This document shows positions 39,193 through 51,589 of a stretch of 64,000 bases of DNA, one piece after another; position 1 is the first letter of the stretch; the number at the start of each line of letters is the position of its first letter. The DNA comes from Capitella teleta. Its lineage: Eukaryota; Annelida; Polychaeta; Capitellidae. The position numbers and the translations under genes are program-made. The stretch lies in NCBI GenBank assembly GCA_000328365.1, contig KB302198.1, positions 81,678 through 145,677 on the forward strand, given 5' to 3'. Under the pieces are notes generated by a model. The model saw only the letters and a list, made by a program, of their open reading frames with translations. It did no database searches and was not told the DNA's origin.

Positions 39193-42100
39193 GTTTTCCA
39201 TCGATTATCATTTCACACTGTGTGAATATAACACTATACACAGATAATAGTATTAAAATCCTCCCATTCGTCGTGTATTGCGGAGGGTTAAACCAAATGA
39301 AATATCTACGATGGGAATACTGCATGCCACAGTAGTACACAGATAGTATCAACCGAATGATGTCAGCTAAATGTACTGGGATTTCCTGCTGAGTCAGCTA
39401 AAGCTCTTTCTAATTTTCTCACGTCCGTTGTGGGAAAATATATTTTGATGACATCAGCAAAAGTATATATTGAAGAGAAGCGAGGGAAAACGGTGCCAAA
39501 GGTTCAGGCATATAATCATTCAGTGACACTGAGTGTTTCTCTTGGCGTGTATACTCCGCAGACGATACACTAATATCATCGCAGAGTTGCGTCGGACAAT
39601 CCGGAATAATCTCCAAGTGGGAAGTTGTAGTTATAGCTGTGCGTGCATGTGCGTGCAACCGTTACACTTGTGCATGCCGTGCGTAATCTCTTGACAGTTC
39701 CTTGCGTCTGTTACGCGTATTCCAGTTTCCCGGATTAGCAGCCTCCAGAATTGCCACTCCAATCCCGCGTTTTTCTTTGAAGGAAGGAAAAAAAAATGAC
39801 TTTTTTTTTTGTGTGTGAGCATTTCTCGGATTTGGTTTTTGTGTCGTTTCGGTTGTCTCGAGTGGTTGAAGGTAGTTCTCTGTGGAGTCTTCGGCATCCG
39901 TGTTATGCTGCTGTTATTGCAAGGTGAGAATTTAAGCTCAATTGGAGCCGGAGGTATGTGCCAAGTTTAAACAACGCTGAAACCGGCGAATTAGCATGGA
40001 GTGTATTGACCTATGATACGGCCATAAATCATGATGATATATATACACCTTATGAAATGTTACATTTTCCTATATGAATTTAACCATATATACGTGTCCA
40101 TGGTTACGTAAGGTGCAGCCATGCTTAATGAGCATGCCAATTAACGAGCTTTAAAAGTAATATGTATCAGTATTAAGTACGTAACTTTAGGTTTACGAGG
40201 TCCGCTTAATCATTGCTCTACCCTGATTCAATTTAGCGGGGGAAATCCGATATTTATTATGGGATTAGTACCCGGCCAAGTAGCCCACCTGTCGCCCACG
40301 GGGCTGTAACACCAGCCACGGTCCCCTGACGCAACCAGATCTACAATGCACTTGTATAATAAACTATATGCAGATATGTCAAACCAATATTTTAGGAAGA
40401 CCCTCTTTCTCGATCTAATTCAACGCCGAGAGAGATCTCCTCGTGAATCCTGAATCCCTTATCGCATCTAAGCCATCTTGCTTATCAGCGATCAACTCGA
40501 GTGTTGATGAAATGACAACCAATGAGGCGTATCTCCATCGAGTACCCAGCGAAAAAAACAGCGTTGAAATAACGAATGCTCCCCTCCAAGTTGACAGAAA
40601 TGCCGCCGCGAGTAGCAATGACAGGCGTTTCGTTCTGATCGGTAGATAATTCTCAATTATTTGTTTTCGTCTTCATAAGTACAAGCCAGGTGTTGATTAA
40701 GAGCCTCTTCATTCGTTCGCTTATCGAATGAATTGCTTGATTTCCCTGTCTGTGCGTGCCAGATCGTTCGATTCGTCGGCCCTTCAGTGATATCTCGTCA
40801 ATTGTCCGTTAATCAACGCAAAAGTGAGCTCTTCATTTCGAAATTACCTCTCATCATAAATATCTCATCGGCGTCACGTGGTCACCCTTTGGTGACCTCC
40901 GTTTGTGACGACGGAGGTTTTTATTATCTTTTTTTTTTTTTTTTTTTTTGAGGAATAGTTCGCGAAAGATAGCCGATACCAATCGCAGACGGCTTCATTG
41001 CGCGTGCTCAGGAATGTTTCGATGTCGCGTCATGAAGGAATGCACATTGCGACCAGGAAGTCCAACACTTTAATTGCTTGCGTTTTAATTGCAATTTTAC
41101 AACATGCAATCTGACATTGCGTGTTGTGAGTTATGAATTAGACATTTCTCATTCACGCATGCGCAGAATTTAGAACTTCCGGATGTTCCCACCGCTCTGT
41201 TCAGCCAGTTTTTATAAATATATTTTTTTCTTATTCAAAATAATGCTTTCCATAATTTTCTATGGATCAATAAAAAGAATTAAACGTTGATGACAGAATG
41301 ATGAGGTGGGCGTGGTCAAGGACCGACTGCCACGTGTCAAGATAGCGTCCAGTGGCGTCGGGTGGCGACCTCTGGGCCATTCCGCAGCGGCGATAAATTT
41401 ATCTTCGAGTTGTTCGTCATCTTTTAGGCGCTGAGTAGCCGCGGACGCTGTCCACTTTAGTCCACTCCAGTCGGCCTGTGGTCAAGAGGCAAAGCCCTTA
41501 GGATTGGAGGGTGTACTCGAGAAATCAACCTACATCGGCCGGGGCTAATCTGGAAGCCCTACGAACAAGTTAAAACAACAAATGCCTGCTAAACAAACAA
41601 AAATATCAACAAATCTCACAAGCAAAATATAAAAATAAAATAAAAAAATGAATGAAAAAAAAAGGAGAAAAAAAGTTTCGTTATTAAAAAAAAATTAAGG
41701 ACTTTTCTTTACGATTAACGCCCCGTATCTCAACATTCCGTGTGATTAGCGATTCACAGAAAGAAAAAGACAAGAGAAAAATTAAGAAGCTGACACGGGG
41801 CTTATTTCTCGAGTGTCATAATCTATAAATAAGTTCTTTAAAGCCATTTTGAAATTCATGAGCATTTTTACTGTATGATGTCACAACCATGCATTACTTT
41901 CCCACGACGAGGTCTTTGGATTTTTCCTTTTCATGTGCATTGTTTACCGCGTGTATACACCCCTCTTTCGCAATTGCGTTTGCTTCCGTCAGCAAATGGA
42001 AACATTCAAACAGAAACTCTTCGCACGGTGAACATATCCACCGAATGCGTGAATTACAACCCTCGGATATCGCAGCAACAAATGTTGTTCAATTTCGTCG

Positions 42101-45009
42101 CCAAAGTAAGTTGACTCGTTATCATAACGCACCCGCCGCTCAGCGCGGAATCATAACGTTCCTTGTGACCATCTCTCTTTTCTTTATTTTTGTGAACTTA
42201 TGACATATAAGTACTTAGTAGTAGTATTAAGTGTCGCTATCTTAGTGAGTTAGTGGGTGTGTTATTATTGTTTTTATTATTCATAAGTTGCGAGTGTGAT
42301 TTGTATCATTGATTGACAAGCAAACCACTGAAGTACAAATCGAATTTTTGTCACTTGAACTGAGGCATGTTCAACAATGAATATAATCACACTGATTGAT
42401 GGGTGGCACTTACAAACATGCTCATCGATATCTTAATCATCTGCATTATATCTATCCGGGCCAATACCAAGAGCAGTGACGTGTAGGGCACCGTACTCTC
42501 AGCGTTCTCTTCCCTGACATTCATGCATACCTAGCAACACCTACGCGGTTAGTAGCAATAAGCCACCTGCTCCGGATACCGGTGATGTACCAGTTCATAC
42601 ATACTGTATATAGAATTGTCAAATTCAAGGCCTGATAAAAAGATTTAATACAGCTGTCTGCTAAAAAGTCCACAAATTTTAATCTCCGGCCGAGTACCTG
42701 ACACGCGAAACACCTGCTGCATACCTGGACGAGTATCTGCTTGTTTACGAAACACAGCTATGTTGTTGCTTGCATACCGCACACCCCAGACACGCTGCAC
42801 GCAACAAGCCAATGACCACAGGCCAGCGAAAATGACCTCCGCAGAGGTGAAGTTAATCACCTTCATTAGATGCCCAGCTAATGACCCATGTGCATTGACC
42901 AATGGCCCGATTGTCCAGTGGGAGTTGCGGTCACTTCGCCGCGGCATCACACTGATTCTATTAAGCATTCCGGTGTCCGGTGTTCAGAATGCCGTTTCAT
43001 GCCCGCGGATGCGCGCGCATTTCGCACGAGGGAAGCGGAGAGGAAGAAGGCATTGTTGAGGGAGGAGGGGGGGGCAGGGGAAGGCGCCTCGCCAACGATA
43101 AGTAACAGATAAGCTCACAAACAGATCTGCACATGTCATGTGACTGATTTCATGACCCATAAATCGAGCTGAAGATGAGACGATGTGTGTAGATCACAAG
43201 TGCTGCCAGTGCAAACACCTGCCCCTCTGCGAGGCGGCCATTACGGGTTCTGTGTTGAAGAATTGGCGCGAAAAGTTTACAATCCGCTGAGGTCATTAAC
43301 CTCGTTCATGCCGTAAATCCAACCGCTTTTGTGTAATTGTAGACAAAATGCCAAAATTGAGAGAAAAAAAATAAATTTGATTGACATCGGAAGCCATGCA
43401 TGGGTCATGATCGCTGAGGCATGAGTTGACTTATTATTTCACGAGGAATAATGAAATTTGCCGTTCACGTAAATTGCGTCCTTTTGGTTTCGTGTTTCGG
43501 GACCAGTGTGTTGCCACTAACGAGATGCGGTGTACCTTGATTATCGCTCGGGTTTATTTTCTTTGGCCATGTGCGTGGGTTCGGTTATCGACGCGTGGAT
43601 ATTGGCAACAAATAAACGCCCTTATGTTGTACATCAAAGACGGCTTACCATAGATTAAGCGATGCGGCCGATAAAGTGTGTCGTGTTATTAAGGTACACC
43701 AAACAAGATAATGACGGTCAATGGCTCATATCCAATTTGGCATTCCATACATGTGGCGTTGATGATGGCCGAGTTCATTCGTCATTCTGCCTCGTTAATT
43801 AGTTCAATCAAGCCACAAACATGATAAGCGCTGTTTTAATCAACCCAAAAAAAAATCAAACGGATTTTATTTTTTCTTCCTTCCCGCCGCGTTTCGAATT
43901 CATAATTACATTTCCCGCGAATTCCCTGTTTCGGTGCCCTAGACGTCCGATGCCTTATGACCGGGAACTCTTTTTTCCCCTTCCCCACTTCCTGTCAATC
44001 AAGCCCATTAATCAAGTTTAGATGGAGTTTTTCCCGACGAAATTCATTGATTATTCCTCCGATTAAAGTCGTCAGCTCGCGTGCTCAAAGTCATTGCATC
44101 GTTTATTCAGGCATCCACGAACATTCTACGCGTGACACACAGGGTATAAGGAGGGCATTGAATGCAAGTTCTAGCAGATGTGCCATTGGGTGCTAGTACT
44201 CACACACCCTCAGGTATCGCACCACAGTAACAGACGGACATATACAGTATACGCCCCCAAGTATATAACTTGCTCAAAAGCACGTTTTCGTCCTTTCCCG
44301 CCAATTTTATTTTTTTCTTCAAATCAAAATTGCTTTATATATAATTTTTCACTTTAAAGGTGAATTTTTTTTCTCTGCTTTTTGAATGCCATATAAGGGT
44401 TTACCTGAGCACGAGGCACGCGACTCGCTTGTCAAGATAAGGCAAGATAAACGCGACCCCCATATCTCAATCATAAGAGCGTCTCCTTCAATAAATTTCC
44501 TCGCATCTCATGAGATCTTTCCTCAAAAATCTTTCCTTTCTACCAAAAGCTTCCTCAATTATAATTACTTAATAATACCTGTATGTCACAAGAAATATAG
44601 GTACGGAGATATGCATCTGCTGGCATGCTTTCCGCGCAGCCAGGTGTGTTGAAATCTCACCACCTTGATCACAGTCTCCCGTGTTGCATGAGCACTACTG
44701 TCGCCACCCCCACGAAGCTGGGCACCTGACCAATCATCCAATCATTGATCATTGATTATCCCCTCATCAAGCGTCCGCTGGTGTCTATTTACTAAGGTCG
44801 GCCCTTAACTATGTTACCTGCTAATTAACCTGGAGCCGATACCCGAGACGATCCTAATCAGTTAAACGAGTTGACCATTCATAGCTGAGTTGAGAGTGAA
44901 TGAGCAGCCACGCGACCCAATGCTTGTAAAATGCAAATTGTCGCCACTCCAGCACCTCTGAGTAAAGTACCCTTGCCCCCCGTCTGCGAATGAATGAAGG
45001 TCGATGCTG

Positions 45010-45052
45010 ATTGGCTGGCGTCTAGCGCCCGCTCCCAGGCATCCTATAAATA
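45010..45052 (+). promoter_or_regulatory. Delta core promoter: CCAAT box and TATA box
   Basis: An inverted CCAAT (ATTGG, 45010-45014) and TATAAATA (45045-45052) 31-38 bp apart. They predict transcription start near 45075-45082 and a leader of about 215-220 nt before the Delta ATG, unless a leader intron exists. Confidence 0.6.
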
Positions 45053-45296
45053 GCGCGGCTCGAGCGCGTGTTCGGCATTACGATCGCTGTGGTCGGGAGA
45101 GACGCTGTTTGTGCCATGTGGAATATTTCGTTGTGGATTTCATGAAAGCCTTGGATATGTGATAGCGTCGACATGACATGCAGTTTGTGTGTTGTCTTTG
45201 TAGAACTCCGTGAAATTCCTTCGCCGGGGCATCGTATTAAGCCCTGCAGCTGCTGTAGCCCTGACCAGAAGAACATCTGACCAATCGTGCTCCAGT

Positions 45297-48200
45297 ATGC
45301 GACCCCCTCCAACCAAGACGCTATTGCTCGCCATCCTGTCAACGCTGTTCTGTCAGGTATCCCTCTCCCTCAAACCCCCTTCCCTCAGTCACGCTCTTTT
45401 CCTTCCCTAGGTTACTGGCAGCGGTGTTTTTGAGTTGAGCCTGGAGCGCTTCGCCAACGGGCAAGGAGTCAACAGCGACGGCAATTGTTGTAGCGGAATA
45501 CGGGAGCAAGGCTTGTGCAAAGAGAGTTGTCGGACGTTCTTCAGGGTGTGTCTCAACCATTACCAGTCAACCATATCACAGAACCCTAAGTGCACCTTCG
45601 GTGAAGTGACCACGCCGATCGTTGGATACAACTCCTTCAAATTGGAGGATTCCTCGCACGGATTCTCCAATCCGATCCAGCTGCCCTTCGATTTCGCGTG
45701 GCCGGTGAGTGGACAACTTCCTGCTGCAAATCAATGAATCTTATTATTTTGCACAAATGTTTGAGTAAATTCTCATTACTTGTATAATCAAATGTTAGCC
45801 TAAAGCAAATTTCATTGGATAATAGATGCGGTACATTACATCACGTGTCTACTACATGAATCCGTGTCTATTTCAGGGGACTTTCACTCTCATCATCGAA
45901 GCCTGGCACAGCGAGATCAACGCTGGCCCTTCGAACGGTAAGCTATTCCGCGCCAAAAGCATCCTTTTTTCACGGTCGGCTGCCCCCAATAGTAACACCG
46001 AAGCAGCTGAAATGTCTTCTTCACCGCGGGCACCCTGGGGGCGCAGTAATCAACCAGGGGTGCGAGACAAGCCCCTTCCGCGTGGCACCCATAATTAAGA
46101 CCCAAGTGCAGGGGATTTAAATCTATTTGCGATGTACGAGGAATGCTCGAAAGCGAGGTTTTGCAGTTTTTACCGTTAAGGTAACAGACAGCTGCAAGCG
46201 AGCCCCCGGAAAAGCACCTGGCCGCCGGGTCGTCATGGCGCCGTATCAGCGTTTGATCTGGTTGCTAAGTAACGCACGTCGCTGTTGTACCAGCTGTAGC
46301 GTAACAGCCAGTGGGCATTGCCGTTGGCCGCAGATCGCCCTTCGACACTTTTGACTCGGTGACATTGACGACATGCCAGAGCAGCTTGTATCAGAATCGA
46401 TGGATGTTATAAAAAAAGGAGAGGGTTGATTGTGTGCGTCGATCACGCATGCGCAGTGAAACTCATGGCCTGCATTATCCATATGAAACTCAATATTTTT
46501 TAGGCTGAAAGAAAAATGTAATTATTCCTGGAAGAGGCATAAAGTTCACTCCTAAGGCAGCAACTTCTTGCACCTGTCTCTAAGCGCACCTTGCTGTGTT
46601 TGAGGTTGCCATGACGATATGTTTCCATGGGGACACGCCGCCCCATAGCCGGGAGGATGTACAGCTGGCCTGTATCGTCGTATATTTGTCAGTACATACA
46701 TATCGAACACGCCTGAACCCGGTCAAGACTCCCGAAACAGCTGTGGCCAAATTTTCGGTTTGTTTGCTATTTTGAAGCCAAACTTCGATCCCCCCCCCCC
46801 CACTCCACATACCACCGTGACCTCTGGGGGTGTATAACCCACTAAGTACACACTGAACCAAAGATACGTTATGACTCAACTCCCATCTTTTTTTTTCACA
46901 GACAGTCCCCGGGAACTGATCACGCAGATCTCCGTGCAGCGATCAGCGCAGATATCAGACGAATGGGGCCACTTCACGTTTACGTCTGAAACCACGGAGC
47001 TCGAGTACAAATACCGCGTGGTCTGCGATGCCAATTACTTCGGTGCTGGATGCCAGGACTTGTGCAAACCTCGCGATGACCGCTTCGGACATTACACGTG
47101 TTCTGCGAATGGCACGATGCAGTGCCGCGAGGGTTGGACTGGGAAATATTGCGAACAAGGTAAGCGCCGGGGGCTGTGTTGAATAACTGTGTTCTCGTGG
47201 GAAACTAGCATGTGTAGTTGTTTTTATATGTAATTAGAACTCATATTTCATTTTTTGATCTTTTACCAATTGCTTCGTCTCACGCTAGTCGCCTGATTCT
47301 GTTCGGTGAGATGTTCGTGTGTATATAACGATGAATTATTCAGCATGTGGATCTCAATGAGTTCGCTATTCAATTCTACTGTAAGCATTGAATTGTGCGG
47401 GCGAAGTGTGTAAGGCGTAACAGCCGGTGTTACGTCACCATGTGTGCTGACAGATATTTGGTTAATGTCACTGAGTACTGCATACGCTAGCTAAGAGGTC
47501 CGAGTGCATCACGGGGATGGTCGGCATACTTCGTGTGATGTTGCTGAGGGTCAGTTTACCCCCTCGAGGGCTTCTAGAGTTGACCACCCGATTCAGCAGA
47601 CCGTGCTGCACTCGGTGACCTCTCTGACCTCTGTACTTGATCCGGGCGACCCGAGATTTCAACTGAGAAAGCCCGAGAGGATAGACTTGAGTGACGGCGT
47701 TGTTAAATCCCGTCTTAAATTGGGGGCGCGAAGGGGTTCACTGGGAATGCTGTGGGGAAGAAAAGAGCGGCGACAGGCACCTCTCGCACGTGACATGCAT
47801 TCAATCAAACACATACAATGCTTTACGGTCATCACTCACGCGGGTATTATCGCCCTCCCCCACGTGACAACTTCATCAAAGAACGAAGTCAATTCTTCTG
47901 ACCACAAAACTGCAATTATACCTGCGAGTGGTGCACCCTTTCTCTGGCATGTCTACTATACACAAGACATCCAAGTAATGCAATTTTCTCGCCACGACAT
48001 CTCATTTTATCTCCCTTAACGTCACCTCTGTTATTAAGAACCTAAAACCCATTTGTTTCCCGTTCTATTACTAAGAGTAAACACTTAAAATCACCCCAGA
48101 GAATCTTTTTGAAAATTTGGCGGGGACGATTTTTCCTTTTGCATAATCACGTGTTATGACAGACGTGTCGCGTGGGGAGTGCGATTTTGAAAGCGTTTCG

Positions 48201-51200
48201 AAGATTATATTCTATTTTACATAAGTGCTATTTACGGATTAAAATCGTTTTGTAAAGAGAGGCTTCAGATGGTATGGGAAAACATCTGCGAGGCTCGAAT
48301 CGGAATGACTTGGTTCGGGGTCATGGGTCAGTCGCTGACCATTCAGAATACTGGTGTAGTATGCAGTTCTAATTTATTTCTCTTCTTCAGCCATCTGTCT
48401 GGAAGGATGTCACTCCGACCACGGATACTGCGAGAATCCCTACGAATGCCGGTTAGTATTCGTGTCATTTCGGTGCAAACACAACATCACCGAAAAGTCA
48501 CCCAAATATGTCTCCAACCTTGGCTGCACATAGATGCTGGTGTATATATTCCATTGATGCATGTGGAAGGCAATCAAGAGCGGCCTGGGTTTAATATAAA
48601 ATCCAGGGCAGCTCTTATTAATCACCATAGCAACACCTTAATCGAACAGGGGGTAATTAAAAAAAAAAAAAAAAAAAAAAAAATGGCAGTCACATTTGCA
48701 GGAATCGCTGCACGTTAAACACAGCGCGATCGATCTTTGGCCTGCAAGTTAATTGGGGGAATTTCGCGTGTGTTCTGCTGCTTAATTGATTACCTGGAGT
48801 AAACACTTTGAGAAATCGATGCTGCATCTCTGACCTCTTTCCCAGGTGCCGCTTGGGCTGGCAAGGCAACCTGTGCGACCAATGCATCCCGTACCCTGGA
48901 TGCCAGCATGGGTCCTGCACCGTCGAGTGGGAATGCAACTGCGATGAGGGCTGGGGAGGCGCCTTCTTCTGCAATCAAGGTAGGATATTGTTACTGTGTG
49001 TATGCGAGGCCTCCTTCCATATTGTTTCAATGCTTATATTGATCTGTCGTGCGTGTGCACGCGTGAATCAATGCTCGTGAAATATGCAAAGCACCGTCTT
49101 GCCTTCATGCGTGCGAGCGTACTTTTCCGGGTCAATGCGTTTAATATAATATATAATCATCAATTAACCGGTCAATCGCGTGTGACCTTATACAGAGTTA
49201 CTATGATTACGGTCTGTACAATAACCTTTGCCCTTTGACCCACAGACTTGAACTTCTGCACTCATCATCAACCGTGTCGGAATCAGGCCACGTGCACCAA
49301 CACGGGAGAGGGCAGCTACACGTGCGAGTGCCCTCACGGATTCACTGGAACCAACTGCGAAATTGCCCTCGACGACTGTCAGATCCAGCCATGTCGGAAC
49401 AACGGCACTTGCACGGTGAGTTTTTAATTTATGCGCAGTCAACCGCGAACTGCACCTGTCTTCTTCATATCGTATACGGCCGCCATCCTTGAAGCCAACT
49501 CCAGCTGCTCTCGCCGTAAACTCGGCCTTGATTTATTTTCAATTAAAAGTTACTGTTGACCTCTTGACTTGGCTTTGCGATGAACTCTCGGATCAATGTT
49601 TGATTATCTTTACAGGACATCGGTTCTGGGTACCAATGCAAGTGTCCTTCCGGGTTCCACGGTCGACATTGCGAGAGCAGCGCGACGTCCTGCTCTGAGC
49701 GACCGTGTAAAAACGGAGCCACGTGCGTCGCCCTTCCTACCGGATATCAGTGCCAGTGCATGTCGGGATACGTCGGTGTCAACTGCGAATCTGAGCGAGA
49801 CGAATGTTCATCTCAACCGTGCAGAAACAGTGAGTGATTTCTGCTTGTGCTGTTTACACAGAAGTCCACGTGGGCAGCTATGGGTTAACTTTTTGTACTT
49901 GTCAAACAACAGCGGGAATAAAAAGCAAAGAAAAAACACAGGGTGTGATTGTGACGCCGTTTCGGACATATGTGGGTTGCAAACAAGGGGTGGTGAGGTG
50001 CGTTCAACATCTGGCTGAGCAACAGATCAATCAGCCAATCTGTGTCATCATAAAGCTCTAAATGAACTAGATTCCCAATCGTGCGGTTGGTGCACACGCG
50101 ACCAAAATGCACCCACCACCAAGTGTGGAGAAGCACATTGCAAGAAAGTATAATTGTAGACAATTGTTGCTTACAACTACGAGACATGGTCAATTGTCGT
50201 GGACAATCTGTTGGCATGGTGACATAGGGCGATAATTGCGGAGGAAGACAGGTGCCGATGCCAGAACAGATGGCGTTGCATCATGACTCTGTTGCGGCAA
50301 TTAAAACGTCACCATCGTCATGAGTAATGGCGGAGCTATCTGGGTCAATTCACAAATTAACATGCTTATTTTTAAGGCGTTAAAAACAAAAGTTTTTTTT
50401 GATATAATATGCAAATTTTCTTGTTTACAGATGGTCGTTGTATTGATGAGAACAATGGCTACCGCTGCGTTTGCTCGCCTGGTTTCAGCGGACCCCAGTG
50501 CGAAGAGAATCACAACGATTGTTCTCTGGGTCCTTGCCTCAACGGAGGATCGTGTATTGACATGGTCAACGACTTTCGGTGCCACTGTCTACCAGGTTTC
50601 GCCGGTTCTCTGTGCCAGACGAACTTGGACGATTGCCTGTCTTGGCCGTGCGCCAACGGAGCCACGTGTCAGGACCTCGTCAACGATTTTTCGTGTTTGT
50701 GTTCGCCGGGTTTCACCGGCAAAGATTGTCGCGATAATATAAACGAGTGCGACCAAAATCCTTGCCAAAACGGAGGCAACTGCACCGACCAAGTGAACGA
50801 CTTTGGCTGCGCGTGCCCCCGGGACTTCTTCGGCAAGCGATGTGAAATCCGCTCTGGGAGCATATACCCTCCGTTGCCAGCGCCCAGTACGCTGCCACCG
50901 ACGGGCGGCACGCTGGAGCCACAGGCCGTCAGGGACGAATCGATCCTGACGCTTCAGCAGTTGTTGTTGATCGTGTGTGTTGGGGTGGGCTTGCCTGTGC
51001 TGCTCATCATCTTCATTGTGCTCGTGCTCTTGTTGACCAGGCGGCGCAGTCGATTGCGCGAATCCGAACAAAAAGACAATGTTCAGAACGAGCATCGCAG
51101 TATGAACAACAAACTGAGCAGCATTGAATCTCCTCCGCCTCCTCACGCGGCTCCTCCTGCGAGCTCCTCCTCGTCGTCACCGTCGCAGACCAACAACGTC

Positions 51201-51589
51201 TGCCTCAAAGTAACCAACGAGGAGCACTTGAGGTGCAATAACCTCATCGAGCAGCACCAGGCGGTGAAAGAGTGCCACAAGGAGACCCTGCACCGACCGC
51301 CTCCGCTACGGTGCAGCTCAGCGCTAGCGCCGCACCGCAACAATTACGCACCCTCATCGGGCAACTACAGGTAGGTCACCCGGTGAAATACATGACGTCA
51401 TACTAACCTCGCTTCTCCCCCAGCAGCAGTGAACCCAGGGCGGGAGACGTGCACATTGAGAAGCCAATCAACAAAGACCCGGCTTGTTCTCCTTCGCGGG
51501 CTTCGATATTCTTCCTGGAGAAGCCGCTGGCGAGCAGTCCAGTGCTGCCCACGCGCTACCCAGACGAAATGCTCGCGACGGAGGTCTAG
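45297..51589 (+). CDS. Delta: Delta, DSL-family Notch ligand (Delta-like)
   Basis: Ten exons, about 785 aa: 45297-45356, 45411-45704, 45877-45937, 46902-47159, 48391-48451, 48846-48979, 49246-49415, 49616-49829, 50431-51370, 51424-51589. Order: signal peptide ([19 protein letters not shown]), MNNL domain (about 22-115, followed by FTLIIEAWH), DSL domain (Cys180 to about 223, [10 protein letters not shown]...GWTGKYC), nine EGF repeats (about 225-555), membrane helix (about 595-619, stop-transfer TRRRSR), and an intracellular tail of about 165 aa ending ATEV, the PDZ-binding C-terminus of vertebrate DLL1/DLL4. EGF3 reads [11 protein letters not shown], a chordate-like Delta hallmark. There is no cysteine-rich domain after the EGFs, so it is Delta and not Jagged. 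It acts at the cell surface, activating Notch on neighbouring cells. The four EGFs and the membrane segment fall in one 940-bp exon; introns divide the rest. Confidence 0.97.
48657..48683 (+). repeat. Poly-A tract in Delta intron 5
   Basis: About 24 A in a row, then ATGG. No retroelement body was recognised upstream of it. Confidence 0.9.

Larger units (their letters stand above)
20520..44990. other. Gene-free region upstream of Delta (about 24.5 kb)
   Basis: Read on both strands, this holds only short open frames without family motifs or splice context. The longest (for example 24047-24331, 25758-26126, 26824-27234) look random. No tRNA, known miRNA or transposase was recognised, and far fewer recognisable repeats than in the 14-18 kb stretch. 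Simple repeats: (CTC)n at 33021-33050, AATTATA units at 37375-37400, a triple CTTTGCATAA at 39163-39192, and T runs near 40929-40949. Its position between a housekeeping gene and Delta suggests cis-regulatory DNA; this is an inference from position. Confidence 0.5.

Noticed and set aside
41461-41545. A tRNA-like stretch with matching GGCC ends and GTGGTCAAGAGGCAAAGCC
   Set aside because: No acceptable anticodon arm or B box could be drawn, so I do not call a tRNA.
41898-41906. RBPJ/Su(H) site TTTCCCACG, and another (CGTGGGAAAC) at 47196-47205 in a Delta intron
   Set aside because: About eight such matches are expected by chance in 64 kb; two good ones near Delta are not evidence of feedback control.
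20520-44990. CRISPR-like arrays, bacterial operons or viral genes
   Set aside because: None seen; spaced identical repeats are absent and all supported genes are eukaryotic and spliced.
50589-51146. A 185-codon antisense open frame in the large Delta exon
   Set aside because: It is a shadow of the EGF and membrane coding region.
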